DNA from: Vicia villosa
Lineage: Eukaryota; Streptophyta; Magnoliopsida; Fabales; Fabaceae
DNA: 64,000 nt
Direction: 5' to 3'
Assembly: GCF_029867415.1 (NCBI RefSeq)
Contig: NC_081181.1
Coordinates: 74,124,144 to 74,188,143, forward strand
Shown here: piece after piece, positions 23,411 to 34,816 of the stretch
Numbering within the stretch: position 1 is the first letter of the stretch
Layout of the letters: each line of letters starts with the position of its first letter
Made by a program: the position numbers and the translations under genes
Notes under the pieces: generated by a model
What the model was told of the DNA's origin: nothing
Database searches by the model: none
The model's input: only the letters and a program-made list of their open reading frames with translations

Positions 23411-24619
23411 TGTTAGAACAAGATTTGTTCTGATCAATATTCTTAGTTTTGATGATAACAAGGATATGAATTTTGTGTGAGATAATCTGGTACTCTAATA
23501 CATTGCAATTTCCCTTTCAGGAAATATATAAAGAGTATGCACAAATCAGCGCTCAGAAGCTTTGTCTCAGAAGGTTCAGCATGCAACATCAGAACATGGT
23601 CTGGCAAGACATCAGAAGATGGTCAAGGCAGAATCAGAACATGGGTCTATGGAAGCATCAGAAGAACTTGAGATCAGAAGCAGAAGCACTGAAGTTCTCA
23701 TGGTATCACGCTCAGAAGCACTTCAAGGTCAGAAGACAAGAAGATGCTATGCACCAAGCTGTTTGACTCTGATGATATTCAAATATTATATTCAAACATC
23801 AGATCAGAAGAAAGTACAGGTGGCAGGCTACGCTGACTGACAAAAGGAACGTTGGAAGCTATTAAAGGCAACGTCAGTAGACACAGCGTGAACAAGGCTC
23901 GAGGTAGTTGACAAAAGCGTGAAACATTAAATGCAAAGCTGTACGGAACACGCAAAGCATTAAATGCGCTCAACGGTCATCTTCTCCAACGCCTATAAAT
24001 ATGACTTCTGATGAGAAGCAAGGTTACGAATTCTGAACGAAATTATTCTGAAAGACTTGCTGAAACGCTGTTCAAATTCAAAGCTCAGAAACTTCATCTT
24101 CATCAAAGCTCACTACATTGCTGTTGTAATATATTAGTGAGACTAAGCTTAAACGTTAAGAGAAATATCACTGTTGTGATTATAGCTTTTAAGAAGCATT
24201 GTAAAACTCTTATCTGATTACATTAATTTGTAAGTAACTAGAGTGATCAAGTGTTGATCAGGATACTCTAGGAAGTCTTAGCTTGTGTCTAAGCAGTTGT
24301 AATTAGAGTGATCACGTGGTGGTCAGGATACTCTAAGAAAGTCTTAGCTTGTGTCTAAGCATTTGTTCCTGGAGTGATCAGGTTGTGATCAGGATACTCT
24401 GGAAGACTTAGTCACGGACTAAGTGGAAAACCATTGTAATCTGTTGCGATTAGTGGATTAAATCCTCAGGTGAGGTAAATCACTCCGTGGGGGTGGACTG
24501 GAGTAGTTTAGTTAACAACGAACCAGGATAAAAATAACTGTGCATATTGTTTTTATCGTTCAAGTTTTTAGACTACACTTATTCAAACCCCCCCTTTCTA
24601 AGTGTTTTTCTATCCTTCA
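23411..24619 (+). repeat. Middle LTR shared by array units 1 and 2
   Basis: 1209 bp, TGTTAG...CTTCA. PPT lies on the left and PBS (TTGGCATCAGAGC) on the right, so it is the 3' LTR of unit 1 and the 5' LTR of unit 2. There are no target-site duplications around it, as expected for an internal recombination product rather than a separate insertion. Confidence 0.93.
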
Positions 24620-24705
24620 ATTGGCATCAGAGCGCCGGTTCTAAGGTGCAAGCACTTAACCGTGTTTAGAAAAGATTCAGGAAGAGAAAAACGTTTCAGT
24701 AAAAG

Positions 24706-26631
24706 ATGGCTGGTGAATCTCAATCAAATCCGACTCCATCTACATCTGGCTCTGCTGAGCAATACAATGGTAACAATGGTTATACTAGACCACCAATATT
24801 CGATGGTGAAAACTTTGAATAGTGGAAAGATAAACTGGAAAGTTACTTTCTTGGTCTAGATGCTGATCTATGGGATCTTCTGTTGGATGGTTACAAACAT
24901 CCTGTTAAAGCTACTGGTGTAAGGCTCACGAGAAGCGAAATGAATGATGATCAAAAGAAAGATTTCAAGAATCATCACAAATGCAGGACTGTTTTGCTGA
25001 ATGCTATCTCTCATGCTGAGTATGAGAAGATATCTAACAGGGAAACGGCCCATGACATATATGAGTCCTTGAAAATGACTCATGAAGGAAATGCTCAAGT
25101 CAAGGAGACCAAAGCTCTTGCTCTAATCCAGAAATATGAAGCCTTCAAGATGGAGGATGATGAAGACATTGAGAAGATGTTTTCAAGATTTCAAACTCTG
25201 ACTGCTGGATTGAGAGTTCTGGATAAAGGCTACACCAAGGCTGATCATGTAAAGAAGATCATCAGAAGCTTGCCCAGAAGATGGGGCCCAATGGTGACTG
25301 CATTCAAGATTGCGAAGAATCTGAATGAAGTTTCTTTGGAAGAGCTGATCAGTGCCCTGAGGAGTCATGAGATTGAACTTGACGCTAATGAACCTCAGAA
25401 GAAAGGTAAGTCTATTGCATTAAAATCTAATATTAAAAAATGCACTAACGCTTTTCAGGCTAGAGAAGAAGATCCTGAAGAATCAGAATCTGAAGAAGAA
25501 GATGAACTGTCCATGATCTCCAGAAGGGTGAACCAACTCTGGAAGAGCAAGCAAAGGAAGTTCAGAGGCTTCAGAAGTTCAAAGAAATTTAAACGAGGAG
25601 AATCTTCTGGTGACAGAAGATCTGACAAGAAGAAGGCTGTCTGCTATGAGTGCAATAAGCCTGGACATTACAAGAATGAGTGTCCGAAACTTCAGAAGGA
25701 GAATCCCAAGAAGAAGTTTCATAAGAAGAAAGGTCTTATGGCAACATGGGATGATTCTGAATCAGAATCAGGATCAGACTCTGAAGGAGAGCAGGCAAAC
25801 TTTGCGCTGATGGCGACAGAAGATGATGGATCAGAATCTACATCAGAATCAGATTCTGAAGAGGTATTTTCTGAACTATCTAGAGAAGAGTTAGTTTCCA
25901 GTCTAACAGAGCTTCTTGAATTAAAAGCTCATCTTAGTATCAAATACAAAAAGCTGAAAAAGCAATTTGAATTTGAAACTAAGAAGCTTGAGTTGGAAAA
26001 TTCTGAATTAAAAGAAAAAGTTTTAAAATTATCCAATAATGTTGGGTCTCCTTCTGATTCAGAAAAATCCACTCCCAGTCTGAATCATATTCTGAAAGAA
26101 TATGATTTAAGTTTCAGGAAGTTCTTATCTAGAAGTATTGGCAGAAGTCAGCTAGCTTCTATGATATATGCTGTGTCTGGAAACAAGAGAGTTGGCATTG
26201 GTTATGAGGGTGAAATCCCATACAAGCTTGAATCTGTGGATGATATGAAAATATCATACAAGCCTCTGTATAACCAATTTAAATTTGGCCACTCCCATGA
26301 TATTAAGCACACATCACATGCACAAAGTTTTCACATAACACACACCAAGAAGCATGTGACACAACCTAAGAAATATCATGGAACTCAGAATAAGAAATAT
26401 CATGCTGTTCCTCCTGTTAAATATTTTACTAAACCCAAGTTCAATCAGAACTTGAGGAGAACTAACAAGAAAGGACCCAAGAAAATGTGGGTACCTAAGG
26501 AAAAGATTATTCCTATTGCAGATATCCTTGGCGGCAAAGAGGACAGAAAGCAAAATGTCATGGTACCTGGACTCTGGGTGCTCGCGACACATGACGGGAA
26601 GAAGGTCTACATTCCAAGACCTGGTGCTTAA
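24706..26631 (+). pseudogene. gag: Gag of Copia array unit 2 (stop at codon 39)
   Basis: Collinear with the unit 1 gag at 16119-18044, with the same TAG at codon 39 (24820-24822) and the same PRPGA end. The knuckle reads CYECNKPGHYKNEC (Glu to Lys between Cys and Pro). A few other substitutions distinguish it from unit 1. Confidence 0.9.
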
Positions 26632-28347
26632 ACCAGGTGGAGAAGTCAAGTTTGGAGGAGATCAGAAGGGCAAAATCATTGGCTCTGGAACCATAAGTCT
26701 TGGTAACTCTCCTTCCATAACTAATGTACTTCTTGTAGAAGGATAAACGCATAACTTATTGTCCATAAGTCAATTAAGTGACAATGGTTATGATATAATC
26801 TTCAATCAAAAGTCTTGCAAGGCTGTAAGTCAGAAGGATGGCTCAATCCTATTTACAGGCAAGAGGAAGAACAACATTTATAAGATTGATCTTTCTGATC
26901 TTGAGAAGCAGAAGGTGACTTGTCTTATGTCTGTTTCTGAAGAGCAATGGGTCTGGCACAGAAGATTAGGACATGCTAGTTTGAGAAAGATTTCTCAGAT
27001 TAACAAACTAAATCTGGTCAGAGGACTCCCAAATCTGAAATACAAATCAGATGCTCTTTGTGAAGCATGTCAGAAGGGCAAGTTCTCCAGACCTGCATTC
27101 AAGTCTAAAAATGTTGTTTCTACCTCAAGGCCGTTAGAACTCTTGCACATTGATCTGTTTGGCCCAGTCAAAACAACATCTGTCAGAGGGAAGAAATATG
27201 GATTAGTCATCGTTGATGATTATAGCCGCTGGACATGGGTAAAGTTCTTGAAACACAAGGATGAGTCTCATTCAGTGTTCTTTGAATTCTGCACTCAGAT
27301 TCAATCTGAGAAAGAGTGCAAGATCATAAAGGTCAGAAGTGATCATGGTGGTGAATTTGAGAACAGATTCTTTGAGGAGTTCTTCAAAGAAAATGGTATT
27401 GCCCATGATTTCTCTTGTCCTAGAACTCCACAGCAAAATGGAGTTGTAGAGCGAAAGAATAGGACTCTACAAGAAATGGCCAGAACCATGATCAATGAAA
27501 CCAATATGGCTAAGCATTTCTGGGCAGAAGCAATAAACACTGCGTGTTATATTCAGAATAGAATCTCTATCAGACCTATTCTAAATAAGACTCCTTATGA
27601 ATTGTGGAAGAACAGAAAGCCCAACATTTCATATTTCCATCCTTTTGGATGTGTATGTTTTATTCTGAATACTAAAGATCATCTTGGTAAGTTTGATTCT
27701 AAAGCACAAAAGTGTTTCCTTCTTGGATATTCTGAACGCTCTAAAGGCTACAGAGTATACAATACTGAAACATTGGTTGTTGAAGAATCAATCAATATCA
27801 GGTTTGATGATAAGCTTGGTCTTGAAAAACCAAAGCAGTTTGAAAATTTTGCAGATTTTGATATTGATATATCAGAAGCAGTAGAACCAAGAAGCAAAGC
27901 TGCAGAAGCTGGCAGTCTCAGAAGCAATGGATCAGAAGATCAAGTTGCAGCATCTTTAGAGAATCTGAGGATTTCTAAAGAACCAACTGTCAGAAGATCA
28001 CCTAGACTTGCCTCAGCTCATTCAGAAGATGTGATCCTTGGAAAGAAAGATGATCCCATCAGAACAAGGGCATTCCTTAAGAACAATGCAGAATGTCAAT
28101 TAGGTCTTGTTTCTTTGATCGAGCCAACTTCTGTTGATCAAGCTCTAGAAGATCCAAACTGGATAATTGCCATGCAAGAAGAACTAAATCAGTTTACAAG
28201 GAATGATGTATGGGACTTGGTTCCTAGACCAAAAGGATTTAACATCATCGGTACTAAGTGGGTTTTCAGAAACAAGCTGAGTGAGAAAGGTGAAGTGGTA
28301 AGAAACAAAGCCAGATTGGTTGCTCAGGGTTATAGTCAGCAAGAAGG
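26516..28347 (+). pseudogene. pol: Pol of array unit 2, first part (protease, integrase, RT start)
   Basis: The protease frame is stopped by a TAA at 26744-26746, which is TTA (Leu) in unit 1. The rest of protease, integrase and the first RT residues are open to QGYSQQEG at 28347, where a minus-strand Copia element is inserted. It lacks the Gln-to-stop change of unit 1 (here CAG), so that lesion arose after the duplication. The frame resumes at 37910. Confidence 0.9.
28343..28347. repeat. Target-site duplication GAAGG (left) of nested Copia element
   Basis: GAAGG directly before the nested LTR is repeated at 37910-37914 directly after it. Removing the insert and one copy restores the pol reading frame of unit 2. 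Confidence 0.95.
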
Positions 28348-29553
28348 TGAAGGATAGAAAAACACTTAGAAAGGGGGGGTTTGAATAAGTGTAGCTTTAA
28401 AAACTTGACCGATAAAAATAAATTGCACAGTTATTTTTATCCTGGTTCGTTGTTAACTAAACTACTCCAGTCCACCCCCGCAGAGATGATTTACCTCAAC
28501 TGAGGATTTAATCCACTAATCGCACGGATTACAATGGTTCTCCACTTAATCAGCAACTAAGTCTTCCAGAGTCTTCTGATCACACACTGATCACTCCAGG
28601 AACAACTGCTTAGATACCCTCTAAGACTTTCTAGAGTATTCTGATCCACACGATCACTCTAGTTACAACCTGCTTAGATAACCTCTAAGACTTCCTAGAG
28701 TATTCTGATCCACACGATCACTCTAGTTCCTTACAACTTAATGTAATCAATTCTAAGAGTATTACAATTGCTTCTTAAAAGCTATAATCACAAACTGTGA
28801 TATTTCTCTTAACGTTTAAGCTTAATCTCACTAATATATTACAACAGCAATGTAGTGAGCTTTGATGAAGATGAAGATTCTGAGCTTTGAATAGAACAGT
28901 GTTTCAGCAAGTTAATATGAGTTGTTTTGTTCAGAATCGTTAACCTTGCTTCTCATCAGAACTTCATATTTATAGGCGTTGGAGAAGATGACCGTTGAGT
29001 GCATTTAATGCTTTGCGTGTTCCGTACAGCATCGCATTTAATGTTATACGCTTTTGTCAACTACCTCGAGCCTTGTTCACGCTGTGTCTACTGACGTTGC
29101 CTTTAATAGCTTCTAACGTTCCTTTTGTCAGTCAGCGTAGCCTGCCACATGTACTTCCTTCTGATCTGATGTTTGTGAATACAACGTTTGAATATCATCA
29201 GAGTCAAACAGCTTGGTGCAAAGCATCTTCTGATCTTCTGACCTTGAAGTGCTTCTGAGCGTGATACCATCAGAACTTCAGTGCTTCTGATCTCATGTTC
29301 TTCTGATGCTTCCATAGACCCATGTTCTGATTCTGCTTCGACCATCTTCTGATGTCTTGCCAGACCATGTTCTGATGTTGCATGCTGAACCCTTTGAGAC
29401 AAAGCTTCTGAGCGCTGAATTATGCATACTCTTTATATATTTCCTGAAAAGGAAATTGCATTGGATTAGAGTACCATATTATCTTAAGCAAAATTCATAT
29501 TATTGTTATCATCAAAACTAAGATAATTGATCAGAACAAATCTTGTTCTAACA
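28348..29553 (-). repeat. 3' LTR of the nested Copia element
   Basis: 1206 bp, with a PPT (29554-29567) to its right. Differences from the 5' LTR seen by eye are at about 28548 and 28915. Confidence 0.94.
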
Positions 29554-29710
29554 ATCTCCCCCTTTTTGATGATGACAAAAACATATATAAATGATATGAA
29601 TTTGCGATCAGAAAGAGCAGTCGGCAAAAGACAAATTACACAGCTATAGCATAAGCATGTGAATATGTCTCCCCCTGAGATTAACAATCTCCCCCTGAGA
29701 TAAATAATCT
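29554..29710 (-). promoter_or_regulatory. PPT and triplicated PPT-like motifs of nested element
   Basis: The true PPT is at 29554-29567 (AAAAAGGGGGAGAT on the minus strand). Three further minus-strand CAGGGGGAGA motifs lie at about 29668-29718, as in the other copies. Confidence 0.8.
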
Positions 29711-29814
29711 CCCCCTGAAATAAATACTCGAAGAACTTTAATAAAAGACTTCCCTGATTATTTCGGTAGAGACGATCACATAAGCTTCTGTCTTCAGAGA
29801 ATTCATAGCTTCTG

Positions 29815-30065
29815 ACTTCTGCTTCCATTGGACAGCTTCAGAACTTGAATTTCTTTAGATCCCTAGAACACTCATAGCTTCTGATTCCTGCTTCCATTTA
29901 GGACAGCTTCAGAACTTGAATTTCTTTGATCATTAGAACATTCACAACTTCTGATTCCTGCTTCCATCTAGGACAGCTTCAGAACTTGAATTTTCTGGAT
30001 CTTTAGAACATTCACAGCTTCTGATTTCTGCTTCCCTCGGATAGCTTCAGAGCTTTGAATTTCTA
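29815..30065 (-). repeat. 70-bp tandem repeats of nested element
   Basis: Three to four units of the family repeat (CAGCTTCTGATT... words spaced about 70 bp). There are fewer units than in copy B, so the array length varies between copies. Confidence 0.8.
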
Positions 30066-30745
30066 CCAACATCACTTCATGCTAGACTTGTATCAGAACA
30101 TTGTTGAATGTACCAGAGCATCATCAGAGCATCTCTACATCCTGAAATGTTACAGAACAAAAACTAAACGACAAAAGTCAGCATGAACGAGTCAGAACAT
30201 AAAATGTATATTAGAACACATGATATGTATCAGAGCCATATAGGCTAAAATAATGTATCAGAGCAAATAGAATTTTGTCAGAGCAAATAGACAAATATGG
30301 ATCAAATTCTATTATCAGTGCTTCTGATTCTGAAGCTTGACAGCACTCAGCTTGCTTCAGTTTCCATAAGCTTATTCTTTTTACAGAATAACGCTTCTTA
30401 TGGTTTTGCTTCTTGTGTGCTTTGAAGATTCTCTTCACTTCTTTATACCTGCAAAACACTTAAACCATATAGAACTTGCAGTTCTTGTTAGTAAATGTGT
30501 GGGAGCTTTACCCAGCAACTGATAGATTAATCAAATCATTTATCATTTATCTTCTCCCCCTTTTTGTCATAACATCAAAAAGAATATATCAAAAGATTCA
30601 GATGTATAAAACGACAAACAAAATCAATGAAATGCAAAACAAAGAAACTTTTCATTGATAATCAAAAGATATTACATGAGAAGATGTTTAACAAGCAGAT
30701 GCAACAAGGAAAGAAAACTACTAAGACCAAAGACTAAGACCCTAG
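30066..30745 (-). other. Non-coding 3' region of nested element
   Basis: No gene is seen. It contains the internal PPT-like tract (CTCCCCCTTTTT on the plus strand at about 30554-30565), as in copy B. Otherwise AT-rich. Confidence 0.6.
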
Positions 30746-31220
30746 CTAAGACAAAATTTGCGCCAGCATGTCTTGAACCCTGTCATAATTTGCAGTTTTC
30801 CTTGCCATGAAGGAGTGAAACGCATCATTGACTGCTTCTTGGGCTTCTAGGCGAGGGGTCAGGGAGACTTGATTCTGATGCAGATCTTCCACAATCTCTA
30901 TCAGAGACAACATTCTCAGCAGGTGAAAATGAAGAGATTTCTTTGGAATGGGTTGAGGGAGAGGAAAGGTTAGATGAAGAGGAAGTTGAGTCTTGAAGGT
31001 AAAAAGATGAGGAAGAAGATGGAGATGATGGAGGGCTTTCACCAGGGGGTTGAAACACACGTCTAGAATAGTTTCCAGACAACTTTGCTTCGAATGGATT
31101 CACCTTGAGAGGGTCATAGGTGATCTTTATCTTTTTGGGTTTGGAAGAAGATGTTTCAACAGCTTTTCTCTTTTTGTTTTGATCATTTTCATGGTTTCCT
31201 GGGCTTGATGAAGAGTTCAT
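30746..31220 (-). pseudogene. Post-pol third ORF of nested element (internal deletion, frameshift)
   Basis: The ATG at 31220 gives MNSSSSPGNHEND with the Lys/Arg-rich N terminus (KKRKAV, KPKKIKI) of the 409-residue version. After a Ser/Pro-rich segment the frame changes, and the C-terminal heptad-like region (LTPRLEAQEAVNDAFHSFMA) is in another frame to 30746. Roughly 0.7 kb of the middle is absent compared with 4031-5260. Even in this recent copy the ORF is not intact. Confidence 0.8.
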
Positions 31221-31681
31221 GATGGATTTGCAGATAATGAACAGCTAGGGTTTGATATGAATGCAAAGAGATAGAGAAAGAAAACAAAGACAGAGTGTAA
31301 TAGAGAAAATATAAGAGGGAAGGAGAAGCGTTTGAAGAGTATTTAAAAGAAAATAAAATGAAACAAATGATGGATATCATTTAATGTTACGTGACATGAG
31401 GAGAGATAATAAAGACAAAAGATAAGATACGCACAGTTACCTATGGTCGGCGTCCCTTCAACTGCACGCGCGCTTATCCATGAACAGTAAAGACAGGTTT
31501 ACCATCCGAGATAAAACGTCACAGCTGTTTTGTTTTAAAAGAGGTTCTGAATCAACTTAGACAATGAAACGTTAGTAATAACCGAATCATAATTTCTAAA
31601 AGATTTCAATCAGAACTTCTGATTAAAAAATAATCCACTTTCATTTCAGAAGATACTCATACATAAGAACTTCTCATCTTC

Positions 31682-34600
31682 TCATTCTGGGCATAAATCC
31701 ATACTGATGTTCTTCAGAATGAACTTAAACCTATCTTCAGCCAGGGGTTTTGTAAAGATATCAGCCCATTGATGGTCTGTATCCACAAAGTTTAAAGATA
31801 GAACACCCTTCTGAACATAGTCCCTTATGAAATGATGTTTAATCTCAATATGTTTAGCTTTTGAATGAAGAATAGGATTCTTAGATAAACATATAGCAGA
31901 AGTATTATCACAGAATATAGGAGTGTTACTCTCATATATCTGATAATCTTCTAGCTGACTCTTCATCCAGAGCATCTGTGTACTGCAACCAGCAGCAGCG
32001 ACATATTCTGCTTCTGTTGTTGATAGAGCAATAGTTGCTTGCTTCTTGCTATACCAGGAGATCAAATGACTTCCAAGAAATTGGCAACTTCCTGAAGTAC
32101 TCTTTCTTTCAATTCTGTCTCCAGCATAGTCAGCATCGCAGAATCCTACTAAGTTGTATTCTTTAGATTTTCTGTAATCTAAGCCAACATTAGTAGTACC
32201 TTTCAGATACCTTAGAATTCTCTTAACAACAGTTAAATGAGATTCTCTAGGATTTGATTGGAATCTAGCACACAAACAAACACTGAACAGAATGTCAGGT
32301 CTAGAAGCAGTCAAATATAGAAGAGATCCAATCATACCTCTGTATAACTTCTGATCTACCTTCTTACTTACCTCATCCTTACCTAGGATGCATGTTGGAT
32401 GCATAGGAGTTTTGGCTTCTTTGCAGTCTAGAAGATTAAACTTCTTCAGAAGTTCCTTCACATACTTGGTTTGGTGAACATACGTTCCTTCTGATGTTTG
32501 ATTTATTTGTATTCCAAGGAAATACTTGAGTTCTCCTATCATGCTCATTTCAAACTCAGCCTGCATAGACTCAGCAAACTCCTTTCCAAGTGTAGCATTA
32601 GATGTTCCAAAAATAATATCATCTACATATATTTGACAAATTAAAATATCCCTTTTAAAGGTTTTACAAAAGAGAGTAGTGTCCACTTTTCCTCTAGTGA
32701 AACCATTATCCAGAAGGAAAGAACTTAAGCGTTCATACCAAGCTCTGGGAGCTTGTTTCAATCCATACAACGATTTCTTTAGTTTAAAAACATGATTAGG
32801 AGACATGGAGTCTTCAAAACCAGGAGGTTGATGGACATAAACTTCTTCATCTATATAACCATTTAAGAAGGCACTCTTAACATCCATCTGATAGAGAGTG
32901 ATGTTATGTTGAGTGGCAAATGAAATTAATAGACGAATAGATTCTAACCTGGCCACTGGTGCAAAGGTTTCTGTATAGTCAATCCCTTCTTGCTGACTAT
33001 AACCCTGAGCCACCAGTCTGGCTTTGTTCCTTACCACTTCACCTTTCTCACTGAGCTTGTTTCTGAAGACCCATTTTGTACCGATTATATTGAATCCATC
33101 TGGTCTAGGAACAAGATCCCAAACATCATTCCTTGTAAACTGATTCAGTTCTTCTTGCATAGCAATTATCCAGTCTGGATCTTCTAGAGCATGATCAACA
33201 GAAGTTGGCTCGATCAAAGATACAAGACCTAATTGACAGTCTGCATTGTTCTTAAGGAATGCTCTTGTTCTGATTGGATCATCCTTCTTTCCAAGAATGA
33301 CATCTTCTGAATGACCAGAGATGAGTCTGGATGATCTTCTGACAGATGGTTCTTCAGAAATGCTTAGATTCTCCAGAGAAGCTGATACTTGATCTTCAGA
33401 TTCTTTGCTTCTGAGAAGCTCTGCTTCTGATGCGTTGCTTCTTGGCTCAACAACTTCTGATACATCAATATCACAATCTGCAAAATTATCAAACTGCTTT
33501 GGTTTTTCAGAACCAAGCTTATCATCAAACCTGATATTGATTGATTCTTCTACAATCAATGTTTCAGTATTGTATACTCTGTAGCCTTTTGAGCGTTCAG
33601 AATATCCAAGAAGGAAACATTTTTGTTCTTTGGAATCAAACTTACCAAGATGATCTTTAGTGTTCAGAATAAAGCATACACATCCAAAAGGATGGAAATA
33701 TGAAATGTTGGGCTTTATATTCTTCCACAATTCATAAGGAGTCTTATTTAGAATAGGTCTGATAGAGATTCTATTCTGAATATAGCATGCAGTGTTTATT
33801 GCTTCTGCCCAGAAATGCTTAGCCATATTGGTTTCATTGATCATGGTTCTGGCCATTTCTTGCAGAGTCCTATTCTTTCGTTCTACAACTCCATTTTGCT
33901 GTGGAGTTCTAGGACAAGAGAAATCATGGGCAATACCATTTTCTTTGAAGAACTCTTCAAAGAATCTGTTCTCAAATTCACCACCATGATCACTTCTAAC
34001 CTTTATGATTTTACACTCTTTTTCAGATTGAATCTGAATGCAGAAATCAAAGAACACTGAATGAGACTCATCCTTGTGTTTCAAGAATTTTACCCATGTC
34101 TAGCGGCTATAATCATCTACGATGACTAATCCATATTTCTTTCCTCTGACAGATGCTGTTTTGACTGGGCCAAATAGATCAATGTGCAAGAGTTCTAATG
34201 GCCTTGAGGTAGAAACAACATTCTTGGACTTGAATGCAGGTTTGGAGAACTTGCCCTTCTGACATGCTTCACAAAGAGCATCTGATTTGAATTTCAGATT
34301 AGGGAGTCCTCTGACAAGATCCAGTTTGTTAATCTGAGAAATCTTTCTCAAACTAGCATGACCTAATCTTCTGTGCCAGACCCATTGCTCTTCAGAAACA
34401 GACATAAGACAAGTCACCTTCTGACTCATAAGATCTTGCAGATCTGTCTTTTAAATGTTGTTCTTCCTCTTGCCGGTAAATAGGATTGAGCCATCCTTCT
34501 GATTTACAGCCTTGCAAGACTTTTGATTAAAGATTATATCATAACCATTGTCACTCAATTGACTGATAGATAAGAGGTTATGTGTTAATCCTTCTACAAG

Positions 34601-34816
34601 AAGTACATTTGAAATGGAAGGAGAGTTACCAGACTTTATAGTTCCAGAGCCAATTATCTTGCCCTTCTGATCTCCTCCAAACTTGACTTCTCCTCCAGAC
34701 TTAAGCACCAGGTCTTGGAACATAGACCTTCTTCCTGTCATGTGTCGTGAGCATCCAGAGTCCAGGTACCACGACATGTTGTGCTTTGTCCTTTTTGCAG
34801 CCAAGGATATCTGCAA
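31682..34816 (-). pseudogene. pol: Pol of nested element (two nonsense codons)
   Basis: All Copia domains are present in order: protease (WYLDSGCSRHMTG), HHCC, DDE integrase, RT with YVDDIIFG, and RNase H (CDADYAGD, TTEAEYVAA). Two stops break it: TAA at 34451-34453 (Tyr in copy B) after the protease, and TAG at 34100-34102 (Trp in copy B) in the integrase. From 34084 to 31682 (800 codons) the frame is open. It ends MDLCPE, earlier than the plus-strand copies. The frame opens at +1 relative to gag with a 116-nt overlap. Confidence 0.9.

Noticed and set aside
23411..24619. Interpreting the two plus-strand Copia units as two separate insertions side by side
   Set aside because: There is only one LTR between them, no TSD around it, and both units share the same nonsense codon. 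A recombination product explains all of this better.
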